From assembly GCA_964247055.1 (NCBI GenBank), contig OZ176052.1:7812001-7876000 (forward strand): a stretch of DNA of 64,000 bases. The letters are read 5' to 3'. This stretch comes from Paragordius varius (Eukaryota; Nematomorpha). The position numbers were made by a program, and so were the translations under genes. Below the pieces are notes generated by a model, which was not told the DNA's origin, made no database searches, and was given only the letters and a program-made list of their open reading frames with translations. This document shows, in pieces, positions 25,601 through 37,623 of the stretch. Numbering within the stretch: position 1 is the stretch's first letter; every line of letters begins with the position of its first letter.

Positions 25601-28600
25601 TAATGGTATATCTACAAAAAAATTGGTTTCGATCTGAGATGGCTGTCCCTCTATGATTGAAATAAACAAAGGTTTAATCCTTTTTTAAAAAACAAATATA
25701 ATTTGCAAAATATATTATCCTTTCACTGCTTTATTCATCAGCAAAACTTGGTTTCGCGTGTAAAATATGAATCACTAAATTTAGTAATTAAAACGGTTGT
25801 GGATATAGTTAATCCGTGGCAGAGAATTTAATCGCCGTAAATTCAAAAACCTTCTGAAAAATATCCACAGTGAGTTTGATGATATCCTTTTTACACCGCT
25901 GTGAGATGGCTAAGCCTTAGCAAAGTTTTAAATATATTTTTTGATTTAAGACATGAAATTCTATTATTTATAAAAGATAACAGAAAGTTTGACGAGTAAT
26001 AGTGACAACTGGTGGGTTTTATTAGCCTACCTTTGCGACATTACTTATAAACTTAGTACTTTAAATACAAGTCTTCAAGGGAGCAAAATAATAACCCAAT
26101 TTACTAATCATTTATTTGTTTTTGAAGAAAAATTAATAATATATAAACAAGATTTTATAGATAAAATCCTCCTACATTTTTCAACACTTAAAACGATTCA
26201 TAAATAAAATATAATTTACCGTGGAGATTAATTTAATAATAGACAATCATTTAACATTTTTATCTAATGAGATGAAATTCAGATCTCAAGATTTGGAAGC
26301 TATATATAAGGAAAATCCGTAGAGAAAAAAGATATATAGAGTTTTGGCAAGTTGTGCCAAATAAATATGAAAATATTAAAAAATGTGCTCAAGTTATCTT
26401 AACTGTTTTTCCATCAACTTACACGTGTGAGACGGCATATTTAAAAATGAAGTATATCAAGAATACATACAGAAATCGCTTAACCAATAATCATATGGAT
26501 GACGTATTAAGATTGGCCTGCCATGAGGCAAAACCAAATTTGTCAAAAATTATTGGTTAATATTAAAATAAATGTTGTTATTAAAATATTTTAATTTTTA
26601 AAACTAAATGGTGCAGAAAGAGTTTTTAGCTGGATTTACATGCGACCCGCAAAAAATTCATTGTGCTGATTTAGAGTATAAATATGTGCGTATGTGTCAA
26701 ATAGCTATGGAATATTTGCCATTATAAGGTTCATGGCCCTCGAAAAAAAAATATGTTTTATTTGGCCCGTCAAATTTTTTTGGTGAGTACCACTGATATA
26801 GCAATTAAAATGTTTTCAACACATAAATAAAGGAGCTTTTATAATAATTGGCAAAAAGAATAAAAAATCAATACACAACTATAAGTAAACTTCTAGCATT
26901 TCGTTCCGCTAATTAACTTTTGATTTTAAAGTAATCTACAGATTTTTAAGGTGCATTATATCATTACCATTAATTTTAATAAAAAAATAATTAATTATTC
27001 ATTGATAAATAATTTATTTATAAATATTTTTTACGTTATATGATAATGTGCCTTTTGCGAAGAGTGCTGTGTTTTATGGTGGTTAAAAATGGATTGTGGA
27101 CTTGTTAATTCGCTTTTTGGAGCGCGAACAAAATCTGGTAATTCGTACAAACGACAGTAACACACTAATCGACGATGGGAGAGGGCTAAATTCTACCCAA
27201 AAAATATTTAAAAACAGTGCATATAAGATTGTAGTGATAGTTAAAATTGTTGAATAATAATATCAACAAATGTTGATTCATAGCCCGTCCAGTCTCTCAT
27301 TTACTAATACTGCTTCTGATCAAGTGAAATTCATATCCTTAATAAAACCTTTATTATGATCCTTTAAAAGTTATAGATGACCCGCACCAAACAGCGCTAT
27401 GCAATATAATCAATACACATTTTTATATTATATTTTTAATTTTTAAAATAAAATATAAAGGAAGTTTGATGTTTTGTCTATTTTCAGAACTTATTGAGAT
27501 AGTTTCCAAAACATCAATATCACAAAAATAGGTTAGTTGTAAATATTTTATATGTTAGGAAGTTGCAAAAAAAGATTAAAAATTTACCGGCCTATGTAAA
27601 ATTATGGCTTGTTGCAAACGCCACACTTGAGTAACATGGTCAGCATCAGGCATCAACTCTTCCTTTTTGATCCTTTCGTATATTCCACACAACAATCCTT
27701 TGGGTATATCATAACCTTCATCCAAACCTATCCAAGATAATAAAAATAAATTTTAATATAAACTATGATTCTCACATATCCAAGATAATAAAAATAAATT
27801 TTAATATAAACTATGATTCTCACATATTAATAAAAAATTGTCAGGTTTTAAATTTAAAACCACGGGTAAAAATACCTTTTAAATTTTTTACGAATTCATT
27901 CATTTTCATGCGTTTATGCGATTTGACCGTCGTATTGTGCAAATCCGTATTAAGCATTATGATCGCATACGCCAGAATAAACACAGTATCTTTTGATTGA
28001 AATTGAGCTACAGTGTTTGGATTACAGTCCGCGTACCGCTTACTAAACAGCTAAATTATAAAGAAACTATTATAAAAAAATGAAATCGAAGCATACATGG
28101 TAAAAATTATAATTGTTAAAATAATTACATTTAAAACTCATAAATTTTAAAGCGTTCGGTAAATATTCTTTGTTGCAGTAAAAATTGAAATGATACTATT
28201 AAATATAAAAACAAATATTTTTTTCCAAAAGACCGCTATACTTTAACTTAATTTGTTCAAATATAACTTATTGCTTTAAACTGCAAAGTAAAAAAAGATA
28301 TAAATTGGTAACACAATCAATTATATAATTAGCAATTGTAATTTGTAATTAATTAGTAGATATATAGGTAAAAATTGAGGTCTAAAAAGTATGGTTGACT
28401 TTTTTAAAATAATATTTGTCGTGATAATTTTACGTTTTATTTATAAAGTTTACATTTTCAATGATTTAAAATGTAATTTGAAGTTAAAAATTTTTTGCAG
28501 CACAATCAAAATATATTTAATAAATACCTCCATAATTTTTTCAATTTTTTGGGCTTCACCAGGGATCCGAAAAATAGAAAGAAACGATCTTAATGCTTCA

Positions 28601-31600
28601 TCAATCTCAAGTCCATGAAAATCAAGGCGGTTTAATATACATCTTCAATATAGTAAATAAATATTTTATATGGGTTAAAATTTATCATTGCCAAAATAAA
28701 TGAAAACATACCGGATTCTAATAAACTCATATTAAATAAAATAAGAAAATCGATTTTTAAGTTAACACTTCTATTCAAATTGGGGTATCTAAATACCCCA
28801 GACTAAATTTAAACTAAAATTTTTAAAAAACTACTGAAGGAAACGGTCCCAATTTAAATTTATGCTTCTATCCTGATAAATATTATATAAATATGCCAAA
28901 ATATCTTGATAAAATTTTGTTTTGAAAAAAAAGTTCCACCTCAAACTATTTCGACGCCATTTTTATTTTACATAAATTTTGCAAAATATCATCTTCATTT
29001 AATTTTAAAGGTAAAACTAAAGCTTATTTTTTATATAAATTACATCTAACATTGATGGAAATAGAAAAAGCGGTTTATTTTGTATTATTTTTTAATTTTA
29101 CAATTTGACACATGTCACGTTGACTAAATTTTTACCTTTCAGTTTTAGCTCAAAATAAGTATTATCAAGTATTTTTAAATAAAAATTTTTATATATTTCG
29201 GTTTATTAATGTTATATAAGTGCAAAATTTTGCCATGGTTTCGATTGCTTCCATACTTTTTAAACTATTTGATTTTAAACAGGCCTGGGGTATCCAACTA
29301 CCCCAATTTGAATCGAAGGACTAAAATGAGTGTGTTGTATCCAAGTGTTAAAACAAACACTTGTTTTGATACAATTTGTTAACCGCCATAATATTGGTTA
29401 CATGGGTTATTTTAATTGGTTAATTTAAATTTTTTTGAAATGTATTGCAGCAAGTAGGATATTTTGTTTTGTCTGGCTTTCGTATATTATTATTTTTTCC
29501 ATTTTTAAATATTTAAAAACCCATAAAATTAATAATATGGCGATTTAACAGATTGTAAAATCACTAAGAAATTAAATATGTCTAATAAAAAAATAAAAAA
29601 CTGGCAATGTACATTTAATAATACTGTATATAAATTTGCGCCAAGAATTTTCGTTAATTGTAATATTTTTGTTGTAAAATATATAAAATTTAATTATACC
29701 GTATAACTTCAACGCACATAGAATTTTGAATGGATCCCAAATATTCTCCTATTTTGGTACGTGATAAACCCTTTCGATTAGCCAAAAAACTGGCAACTTT
29801 GGTGGGATTAGCCTCTAGGAATCCCTTTTCAACTAGCAGATTGATTCCTTCAATCGGTTTTCTATGTTGTTTGCGTTTTAACAAAAGATGCTTTAACATT
29901 TTATTTATATATATACGAATTTTACGATTTTAATATTGAAAAATAAAGCGTTTTATTCTCTTTGAGATAAACTATAGAATTTCTCTCCATGCTTTATAAA
30001 AAGGAATTATCAATGCCATTATGTTTATAAAATGTAAATTGGGTATACAGAATTTTATCTATGGTATTTTGGATAATTGTGAGAGCAAAATTTCTTTTAT
30101 AAATATACGAAACTAATATTATTAAGTGGTAGTTTAGCGACAAATATGTCCTCAAAATTCTAAAACTATTTTTAACAATTTTTAAGTTTAATGGGCTCCC
30201 AATTTCATCCACATAAACAACCCGATTAGTACTTTTTAAAAAAACGTGATCGGTTTCAATTCGATTCTATAAATTAAATCCTAACCAGGTAGGGGTGTCC
30301 AACATGCAGCCCACGAAAAATATGGGTACTAACCAAATACAAATGGGAAATTTCACAATTTGCAAAAATTTTATTATAAATTTTAGCAAAATTGGTATTT
30401 CAAAAAATTAAAGTCTTGGAAAAAACGTTCAAATACAAATTAACAAAAATTGGTTAAATAATTATTGTTTTTGTTTTAGTAATTTTTTACAGTATGTTTA
30501 AAATTAAATAAAAATATTAATTATTTTCGAATGCGGTTCGCCATTTTTTCACGAAAATGCAACTTGCCCCATTTGTGTTGGAAACTCCTGTTATAATCGA
30601 TAAAACTAAAACTTACATCATACCTATTAATAAATTTGATTGATGTCTTATTTTATTAATCAAAAATAGTTAATCTAATTACATTTGTCAAATACATCAA
30701 CTTGTCTTGTTGAAAAAATTATATATAAATAATAGGTAAAAATATTTTTTTTATAAATTCTTCAACAGTGAACCTTAAAAATCAATAAAATCTTTTCTCT
30801 CAATCCTTTTAATATGATAGTAATTTTACAAGATCTCACATCTACTATTCTATTGCGTATTATGACCCCAAAGCCTACTAATTCCTGTAATTTGCGTTAA
30901 AAAAATAATTGAAGGAAAAAATAAAATGTTTATTGAACAGCAATAAAATATTTTAAAAAACCAGAGATGCGTTTGTGCTTACCTGTTAAAAGTGTTCAAA
31001 CAGATTCTATACAATCGCTTCCTAGCTGTATCATTGCTATTATTATGGGAATTAGTGTGTTTTGGTTCATTTGTGGAATCTGAATGTGAGATATGCATAG
31101 TGGATAATTCTTTGATATTGTCTATAGAGGTGTGTTGAAACAAAATTATTGATTTGTTTATATTAAATTGAAAAATCTTGTATTAGGAATCAAAAAAGTG
31201 AAAATTTTGTTTGCTATTGATGTGTTTAATAAAATATTAATAAATGACCATTAGAGTGATTTCTGATACAGTTAAACCTGTATTTTAACGCTAAACTAAT
31301 ACCTATCAATAGTCAATAATGCAATCTATAACTTAACTAAATAAAAGTTGTGAATTTATGGAGAAGAGGAATCGGACAGATAAAAGTTTACAATATACCA
31401 TTTACAGTTTAAATTCGCCCTAAAAAGATGGGTTTTTTAAATTAAAATTATTTAAAATTAAAATAATAATGAAAAAATAATAAACTATGCCATAAGAATA
31501 TATTTCATATTAAGGATGAGTTATATTAGCCCGATAACACATAACTTATTTTTCGGGTAAATTCCAATAGTTCAAGGGTGAATTTGAAATGTATTTGGAA

Positions 31601-32537
31601 GAATTAAAACTAAACATACTTTACACGGGTTTAAAAATTTATTGAACAATAATCATAAAGGTTTTAAGACTATATAAATAAAATTTAATTTTCAACCACA
31701 TTTAACTGTAAAAGTACTGACCGACTATAATTTAAGGCGTATTTTAATTTAATCTAGATAGTATCTCAATTATAAAGTTAACGAAATGGGCTTCATAAAA
31801 TTAACTAGAAAAAGTTAAAAAATGACCTCACAGAAAACAATGTGCTCATAAATTATATTCCTATTTATAAAATTAACTTCTTTAAATACTAAACATGTTT
31901 TAAAAATAGCTGCCTGAAATCATAGAAAACCAATTAACGGCGGTCTCCTGTTATAATTATTCTTTTCCGGTCAAAAAAAGAACTTTAACCAAATTCAGTT
32001 TATTTTTGCTTTCCACTTGAATATAAAAATATTCACTAATAGAAGTGATAAATAAAAAATGAATTTAAATATACAATTCCGAAATTTACCTGCAAGTTTG
32101 GGTGATAAACAAATTTTTTCAGTAAACTCCTGCGAAGTTTTATGCAAATGATGTTTATGGTGCATGTGATATCCATTGCTTGTTGTGCTTGTAGTAGATG
32201 TTAAATGCCGTAAATTTAAATGCTTTATATTGGACACGACGTTTGTCAAAGATTTTGCAGAATTGTCAATATGAGAATGGTTGTTATTTTCCGAAAAATT
32301 ATTAATTTTCATGTCATGCTGGTGTCTATCGAATTTATTTTCAAAATATTTTATATTCATACCACATTCTAAATTGGCATTAAAACTATCAATCGATCTT
32401 TGATACAAATGATGAGTGATTAGGGGTAAGCAAGGTTTTGGTTTTCCATGTATTTTTGATGATTTCGAAGAAGCCGGAGACGATGAGATTAATTTTGAGC
32501 TATTCTTATTATTAATATTGTTGGTGGTAGAATTCAT
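22619..32537 (-). CDS. IQSEC/BRAG-family Arf guanine-nucleotide exchange factor (Sec7 plus PH), at least 11 exons
   Basis: Exons in reading order: 32537-32090, 31121-30983, 29861-29700, 28642-28528, 28050-27876, 27727-27588, 27192-27035, 24383-24210, 23918-23449, 23169-23048, 22960-22619; 814 codons from the first ATG. Residues 1-180 are Ser, Asn and His rich. The Sec7 domain (about 183-390) includes RKRLYRICLNTFNRKP, LANRKGLSRTKIGEYLG (motif 1, which holds the catalytic Glu), FRIPGEAQKIE and AYAIIMLNTDLHN. The PH domain has the BRAG hallmarks LSHRRLVCYCRLYELPD and HQREVFLFNDLLV and ends with DRTKFVEDLKEAILE. It would load GTP onto Arf GTPases at the plasma membrane or endosomes. No IQ motif was found. 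The frame stays open upstream of the ATG, so further 5' exons are likely. The PH domain is interrupted by a long Ser/Asn-rich insert. Confidence 0.92.
24502..26795 (+). mobile_element. hAT DNA transposon, nearly full length, transposase decayed
   Basis: The ends CAGTGATACTC and GAGTACCACTG are flanked by a perfect 8-bp duplication, ATATAGCA (24494-24501 and 26796-26803), as expected for hAT. A GC-rich palindrome (CGGCCCGCGGGCCGC) follows the left end. Plus-strand transposase pieces include a BED-type N-terminal remnant near 24950-25150, EICYVLGKNMKPFTDSLIKE (about 25206-25265), FSIAIDSSPDISSTPQ (25431 onward) and the C-terminal dimerisation segment FPSTYTCETAYLKMKYIKN (26411 onward). These resemble the ZBED5/FAM200-like branch. 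Several stops and frame changes separate the pieces, so it is inactive. It sits in the intron between the two halves of the IQSEC PH domain. Confidence 0.9.
27729..27824. repeat. Perfect tandem duplication, 48-bp unit, two copies
   Basis: The units 27729-27776 and 27777-27824 are identical by eye. The first begins at the splice acceptor of the IQSEC exon 27727-27588 and covers the end of the preceding intron. Identity suggests a recent event. Confidence 0.9.
28172..28430. repeat. CAGTAAAAATTGAAATTATAC-family MITE, copy 3
   Basis: The left arm CAGTAAAAATTGAAATGATA and the inner arms CAAAAGACCGCTATACTTTA and AAAAAGTATGGTTGACTTTT match copy 1 at 11300. The centre TAACACAATCAATTATAT matches copy 2. 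It lies in an IQSEC intron before the exon 28050-27876 in plus coordinates. Confidence 0.65.
28764..29349. repeat. TA-target MITE with ACACTT ends, copy A (586 bp)
   Basis: The element runs from AACACTTCTATTCAAATT to TTTGAATCGAAGG...CCAAGTGTT, flanked by TA on both sides. Each end carries a hairpin of the type GGGGTATCTAAATACCCC. Two more copies lie at 60964-61510 and 63025-63615. It sits in the IQSEC intron 29699-28643. TA targets suggest a Tc1/mariner-type parent element. Confidence 0.8.
30290..30590 (-). repeat. hAT-like MITE, GGGGTGTCCAACAC family, reversed copy
   Basis: It starts TAGGGGTGTCCAACATGCAG and ends CCCCATTTGTGTTGGAAACTCCTG, the reverse of the usual orientation, with a GCGGTTCGCC remnant of the GGGCCG motif near the right end. 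It is in an IQSEC intron. Confidence 0.65.
31398..31597. repeat. Foldback MITE, CCATTTAC family, copy 3
   Basis: It starts with CCATTTACAG and has the internal AAACTATGCCATAAGAATAT segment in reverse orientation relative to copies 1 and 2. The right arm TTCAAGGGTGAATTTGAAAT is preserved but the final bases have decayed. It is in the first known IQSEC intron. Confidence 0.65.
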
Positions 32538-34815
32538 TAAGCCCGCATTTTTTTCAAGATTTTTTTCTGTTAATGTTTCTGTTATAATACCATATATTAT
32601 TTTTAACAGAGGTTATTAATAATCTAGTTTCCGTTGATTTTGTGTGGTTTAAAACTAAATTACATATATAAATAATAGATGATTTCAAATTAATCTGAAA
32701 GATATTTCTATTATAAAAACAACAAAAAAGGATGATTAATTCACATCATATGTAGTAGTATTTCAGTAAAAAAATTATTATGTTATAAGGAAACGAATAA
32801 CTTTTTATCACTACTCCTCTATTAAATAAAAATTAAAAATAAAATCAGGATTTTGTGGTATAAATATATGAACTCTTTACATCGAGAAATTACATATATA
32901 TATATATTACGCATTACGTATACATATAAAAATGTCTGTCTATTTTACATTTCTTAGTATTATCATCAGCATCATCTATTGTTCCTAGAAAATCATAAGA
33001 AAAAAAAACAATTGCAATCAATCATAGAACTAAACCGAACAATATTTTATTTAATTAATTTTTTACATATATAAATATTAATTAAAAATTAATCAAAATA
33101 GACTTATTGTTTTGTAATGTAACTTACTCTCTTTTTAACGTGAGGGTTATCAGGGTTAGTTTTCGTTGCAAATGGATTCGATTTTTGTTTTATTATTATT
33201 TCAGTTGGAGGAAGGATTAATTTGTAAATTAGGCATAAGGTGTATAATTTTATGTGTGTGTGGTTGAATTAGTCTTATTCGGGATTAAAATTTGTAATGA
33301 TTTTTACTATTATAAATTATATTAAAAATACGTCGTGGATGATTTTTAGCTTTTTCTGAGGTTCAATAATCTTTTGATATTTCATCGATTAAATGCAAAT
33401 TATTTTACATTATATTATATTTATAAATAAGTTTTTTATTAAAATATAAAAAAAAAGATGGAAAAAAGTGAACAAAATTGATGAAAAGATTCAAAAAATT
33501 TGTTGGTTAGCTGGCAATCTTTTCTCGCGCACGCATGTGCATAATATATGATGATAAAAATATAAATACAGAGACATTAACTAGAAAATGGTTAGAGAGA
33601 TGATGAATAGAGATCCCAGTAAAAATCAATATTTTTCAGTATTAGCAGCGCATAGATTTTTATGTGGTCTCTTTTTATAAAAATGAATAAATAAAAATAA
33701 AAAATGTACTTAACAAAAGCCAAAAATGATAGATAGATTAGTAGAATGAGATGGTACTATGATATTAAAATTATTTTTTTGAAATACTTTTAAGTACTTA
33801 CAATATTATTATGATGACAAACGTTCAAAAATTTATTAACATAAACAAATATATTAATGACGTTTTGCGATCCACTTCAAATATGAATATATAATGAATT
33901 CCGAATAGCGTCTCTGATAAAAGCTGTCTTTTGCTTAATTTTTCAAAGCTTGGAAAACTAAATTTCACAATTATTTAATACATAATGAGGATTTATTATA
34001 TAAGGCGAGCGACAAAATAGGATAATATTCAAAAAATATTTATAACATTTAAGAGTGTAAAATACATTGTTTGTTAGCTTGTATTGTATGTGAGATAGGG
34101 CGTAAAATATTTTTTATTTTATAAATAATAAGGACCAATTTAATATTTTATTTATATATAAATGAAAATTTAAGAGCGTCGTCGTCCATTGGAAATGTCT
34201 CATGGGAATATTTTTTATTTTTTGGTAAACAGATATGCAGTGATCTCAATTTATTTGAAACTTATGAAATTAAATTTTAAAATAAATTAAAAAAATTCAT
34301 ATATGTATTTATAATAAAAAATTGTTTTTCTTTATTACGCAATGAATGTAGGTGGAAACATTACATGTGGCGAATGCAAAAAAATGTCAAAAAAAAATTA
34401 TTTATACTTTTTTATAAATAATTATTTTTTAAATCCCTACTTACTCTTATATACATTATCACATAAATTATATATAGTTAGTTTATATTAAAAACGCATT
34501 TTTCATTTTTGTAAAATAATCCTACATTTATTTTCTCAGGTATGTAAAAGTGAAGACGTATATAATTATAAAGTAGTATATAATATAAAGAAAGGTAGAA
34601 AAGGCACATCAAGGCTTTAAAAACTAAAATATAAGATAAAATGTCACTTGATAACAAACAAATGCCTTCTTGTGAAAAAATTAACATTTTTCTTCCTCGT
34701 CTGAAATTAAAATAAAATAACTAATATAATTATATATAATGAAATGATAATTTTGTTCAAATAATACAAATATTTTTGATGACGCGTAACTTAATTCTCA
34801 TATATTTATTGTATA

Positions 34816-34846
<31 letters not shown>

Positions 34847-37623
34847 TACGATAAAAATTTGTAATAATATGGAATTTTTTTGGAATATATAAGGTATGAA
34901 GTGTTTCTAAAGGCGCGGTTTGGTGCAATACGCGATTTAAACCGCGCTGAAGTTTTGAAATCTTAAACTACGATATTGTAAATTAATGTTGTTAAAAAAA
35001 TACTATCATGGTCCCATAATTCAGATTTATTGTCACATTCTTCGTTTCTTTTTTTTCCAATCTATCAATCATAAATGAATTTATTTTTAACAAAATCTAG
35101 GAAAAAGGGGAAAACATTTATTTTAATGAAATCTCCTCAAAACCCGTATAAATATATCGAAAATGTTTTCATATTTAAATTTACAATAAGAAAATAGAAT
35201 TAAACTTTTGGTTAACGATTCAGAGTAAATTTAATATCTTGATATGGTCTTGTGTGCATATTTATCTAACAATAATAATTTCAAAATATTTTGCGCCCAA
35301 TTTTTTTGCAGTTTTTTAAAAAATTGCTATGATAAGCAATAAATATATATATTAGCATGCCACGCGTCGCTGTGACGTAGACGAAATGATATATTTTCTC
35401 GGCGATTATATGATGATAATTGGGTAAAAAATGATCAGTTAAAACATAAAAAAGAACAATGTTTTTTACCATTACATGTTTCATTCGTTAAATCAAAAGT
35501 TGCATTTACAGAGTGCACACGAAAAATATCTTGATGAAATATATATGATCTGACAAATATATCAGGGTGTTTTTGGTTTTGGACATACGGGTTAGTTAAG
35601 AATCATTTACGTTTTTGTGAAATCAACTCCATATCGAAAATCGCAAAATTAGCTCACATTTTGCTAAATAATTTTTTGCGGTGAAAGCTAGATGCTAATT
35701 TTAAAATATCATTATATCTAATAAACTAAATTTAATTTATTTTTCAGATGTGGGCGTCGAAAGTCTTATATTTAAAGCTTTTCTTAAGTTAAACGCAAAA
35801 ATGCCGAGTTTGCGCGATAACCCTTTATTATGTAGGCTAAATTAGAGGAAAATATTTTTGAAAAATTGCATACCTTGTCAAAAAATTTAATTTTTCATAT
35901 AATATTTTTAAATCGTATTTTTTAAAGCTGGAAATGGTAAAAACGCTTTAACATATTGTAAAACATTTTATATATATTTCGATGATGCTGAACATTTTTA
36001 TTACTAATGATAAATATGACATTTATTGATCATATGAAAGACATTTATACTAAAAGGCAAACCAATCTATATTAAAAATCTGATATGATAGAATAGCATC
36101 ATCGAATTATATAGAAAAAATATATATATTTTGTTTGCCGTATTAAAATGTATAAACCGCGACTAATAAAATATCTGTAAACATATACACTAAAACATTG
36201 GGCGTACTTTAAAATTTGTGGAGATATCTTTTACAAAAAATACAAATATAAAATTTTTCGTACTATCAATTTCTCAACATTTGATGTAGAAAGCAATTTC
36301 GAAAGTTGCAAATTTAAATACGATTTCTAAATAATTATGATAGTATCCCCCTAACTTTCGGTTTAATGAACTTACAATTAATTATTAACATTCTCGACTT
36401 CAAGTGACTATTTTCTTTAAAAAATAAAATCGTTTTATGGTAAAAATAATTTTATATTAAATATGGGGATTTACCTAATCTAAGCATTTTAGAGGCTTTA
36501 ATTATTAGTATATGTGCATTATATATGTGTATACAATGAACTGTGAATTATTTTCCCTCATTAAGAATTTAATGCTTGTCTAACAGTTATTATAATATTA
36601 CTTTGTAAACTCTGTGGGCCTAGTCCAAGAGCCGCTGAATTATTGCTTGTGGAACCCTTAGTATTTGTTGGTTGCAAAATGTGTAAACATAAAAAACTTT
36701 GAGCTAGTTTATGCACAAAATAACGTAGTAGAAGAACGGCACAATGTGATTATTCTTGGGTTTTAAGTATATTAGCGTTTATTCTAAAATTAACTGAAAA
36801 CTAATGCCCTATAGTTAGAATATCAATGCCATCATAATCACAAGGGAAATATTAATCATATATTTATATTTTTATTATCTAAAGTGGGTAATTACTAAAT
36901 ATTTAATATATAGGTATGTATATATATATAATATGAATTGTTTTTATTTACATATAAAAAATGTGATGTATGCAAAGGCGTATAAATATATTTAATGTTT
37001 GTAAACATAAATATAGATATGAATTAATCGGACTATTTAAGAATTTATCACATTCATTGCTAAAATACCATTACACTTAACCATTGTATCCGAAGATTAT
37101 TGCCATATAATCACCATAACTGGAGAGAAAAAATCATTTAGCGTTTATGAAAACTTTTTTTAATAAAATATAATGAATATATATTTCATATATAAATTAA
37201 AGAGATTCATTACATATATAAAAATATTTTAAATAGTAATGTGTATAGTACATAAAAATATAGGTCTGTTTTTTGTCTAATTGCGATGAAAATGTTTTGT
37301 GACAGTTTATGAAATATAAAATACGTTATTATAAAAGAAAAAAAAGATGGTATATAATTTATATAAATGTATTCTCAAAAGTAAAAAAATAGAAAATACT
37401 ATGCTTAAAGTGATAATATATATGCACCATGTGAGTTTATTGGCCAACTAATCAACCAAATAAATGTGTCTCTATATTCATAAAACCATAATATTGGGTT
37501 TGGATTTCCACTTTGTAAAATATACTAAAGTCATTCTTTAAATAGTAAATAAAATAAAAGTAAAAGTATAAAATGTCATTTTAAATTTACAAATTTTTAT
37601 AGGTGTTTTATAATCAATTTTCA
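32538..37623. other. 5-kb region between IQSEC-like gene and boule 3' end
   Basis: Very AT-rich with no convincing gene. The minus-strand frame of the IQSEC exon continues to about 32610 without a Met and offers an acceptor near 32576, so an upstream exon is likely. A candidate minus-strand exon ends with the donor AGA-GTAAGT at about 33128 and would encode a polypeptide ending DNPHVKKR, but without homology support. A foldback repeat core lies at 35870-36150. The rest probably holds the IQSEC promoter and the boule 3' UTR. Confidence 0.5.
35870..36150. repeat. Foldback repeat with GATGATGCTGAACATT core, copy I
   Basis: The left arm contains TTGCATACCTT and TTTCGATGATGCTGAACATT. The right arm contains AGCATCATCGAATTATATAG, its inverse. 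The same core occurs at 45974-46345 and at 63749 to the window end. Outer ends were not resolved. Confidence 0.55.

Noticed and set aside
32416-32619. 67-residue plus-strand frame
   Set aside because: Antisense to the first recognised IQSEC exon; its composition is the complement of the Ser/Asn-rich coding strand.
33128-33240. Candidate IQSEC upstream exon
   Set aside because: A good donor but no homology and unclear acceptor; mentioned as a possibility, not called.
35281-35484. 67-residue minus-strand frame
   Set aside because: No recognisable motif and no matching splice context with either neighbouring gene.
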